Origin: JAVRLS01 sp031961205
GTDB taxonomy: Archaea; Thermoplasmatota; Thermoplasmata; Thermoplasmatales; Thermoplasmataceae
Reading direction: 5' to 3'
DNA: 5,579 nt
Assembly (NCBI GenBank): GCA_031961205.1
Contig: JAVRLS010000066.1
Location: 1 to 5,579 of the forward strand
Shown: piece after piece, positions 5,206 to 5,579 of the stretch
How positions within the stretch are numbered: position 1 is the stretch's first letter
Layout of the letters: every line of letters begins with the position of its first letter
Program-made: the position numbers and the translations under genes
The notes under the pieces: model-generated
Told to the model about the DNA's origin: nothing
The model's database searches: none
The model's input: only the letters and a program-made list of their open reading frames with translations

Positions 5206-5579
5206 ATGCTTCAGTCTTCATATTCGGAAAAACTGCTGGAAAAGATCAGGAGGAAAGAACAGATGGATCTGGACGATATCATATTCATGTACGATGAAGC
5301 CGATCTTTCAGATCTTGGGAAGATATCCAGAATGGTCACCGATTCTATCTCAGGAAAATATGTATCCTTTGTATCCAACATAATTTTGAATTACACAAAC
5401 ATATGCAACGTGCGCTGCAAATTTTGCGCATTTTACAGGACAGGAAAGGAGCCCGATTCATACCTTATGTCAGCTGATGATGTCATAAATGAGATCAGGA
5501 AATACTATCCTCTTGGAATCAAGCAGATCCTTATCCAGGGTGGCGTTAATCCGTCACTTGAACTTGATTATTACACCGG
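5206..5579 (+). CDS. mqnC: Cyclic dehypoxanthine futalosine synthase MqnC, N-terminal 124 residues (3' end outside window)
   Basis: MqnC is a radical SAM enzyme that cyclises dehypoxanthine futalosine to the spiro intermediate of the futalosine menaquinone pathway. The partial product has the cluster motif CX3CX2C at Cys67, Cys71 and Cys74, in the sequence NYTNICNVRCKFCAFYR, and then ILIQGGVNPSLELDYY (108-123). These segments fit MqnC better than MqnE (VGG) or CofH, although the distinguishing downstream IPW motif is beyond the edge. The ATG at 5206 is the only good start: a TAG stop lies in frame at 5191-5193 with no other start between. An AT-rich promoter segment lies 21-35 bp upstream. 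A different frame is open here from 5198 but does not encode this family. The gene is on the opposite strand from mqnE-mqnA, about 2.5 kb from the mqnE start, so the pathway is split over separate promoters. Confidence 0.86.
   Translation, partial: MLQSSYSEKLLEKIRRKEQMDLDDIIFMYDEADLSDLGKISRMVTDSISGKYVSFVSNIILNYTNICNVRCKFCAFYRTGKEPDSYLMSADDVINEIRKYYPLGIKQILIQGGVNPSLELDYYT

Noticed and set aside
5198..5383. A 61-codon plus-strand open frame at the start of mqnC
   Set aside because: It is out of frame with the radical SAM motif. The frame starting at 5206 runs to the window edge with MqnC motifs.
5206..5579. F420 synthase subunit CofH as an alternative for the partial radical SAM gene
   Set aside because: CKFCAFYR and QGGVNPSLELDYY fit MqnC better, and the neighbouring mqnA and mqnE support the menaquinone pathway. 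The missing C-terminal half leaves slight doubt.
1..5579. Mobile element, CRISPR array or defence island
   Set aside because: No transposase, integrase, terminal repeats or regularly spaced repeats were seen; gene content is metabolic and codon use looks even.

Overview
The window looks like a chromosomal segment of an archaeon of the order Thermoplasmatales (relatives of Thermoplasma, Ferroplasma, Picrophilus and Cuniculiplasma). The pointers are heavy ATA (Ile) and AGG (Arg) codon use, TATA-type promoters placed about 25-26 bp before the start codons so that transcripts would be almost leaderless, no clear Shine-Dalgarno sites at those starts, and protein families typical of that group. The assignment is an inference from sequence style; no rRNA or other marker is present.

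Layout. Minus strand, reading right to left: mqnE (2737-1637, aminofutalosine synthase) overlaps mqnA (1640-924, chorismate dehydratase) by 4 nt. A 31-nt gap then leads to guaB (892 to beyond the left edge), which encodes IMP dehydrogenase and is cut just before its catalytic-cysteine loop. Plus strand: a divergent gene for a 558-aa B12-binding/radical SAM protein (2855-4531), a 106-aa DsrE-like protein (4723-5043), and the first 124 codons of mqnC (5206 to beyond the right edge, cyclic dehypoxanthine futalosine synthase). Intergenic stretches are 117, 191 and 162 bp. They contain TATA elements, T-rich stretches that may be terminators, and three separate inverted or repeated short motifs that look like operators. 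There is no gene-free stretch above 300 bp, and no RNA gene, mobile element or CRISPR array was seen.

How the genes fit together. MqnA, MqnE and MqnC are three enzymes of the futalosine route to menaquinone: chorismate to 3-enolpyruvylbenzoate, then aminofutalosine, then the cyclised product. Two genes of less certain role, a B12/radical SAM protein and a DsrE-like protein with one conserved-type cysteine, lie between the two arms of this pathway. Thermoplasma is known to make unusual naphthoquinones: thermoplasmaquinone, with an extra ring methyl, and methionaquinone, with a ring methylthio group. A B12-radical SAM methylase together with a possible sulfur-relay protein is therefore a candidate tailoring module for these quinones. 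This is a hypothesis from neighbourhood and chemistry, and it is the most interesting lead in the window.
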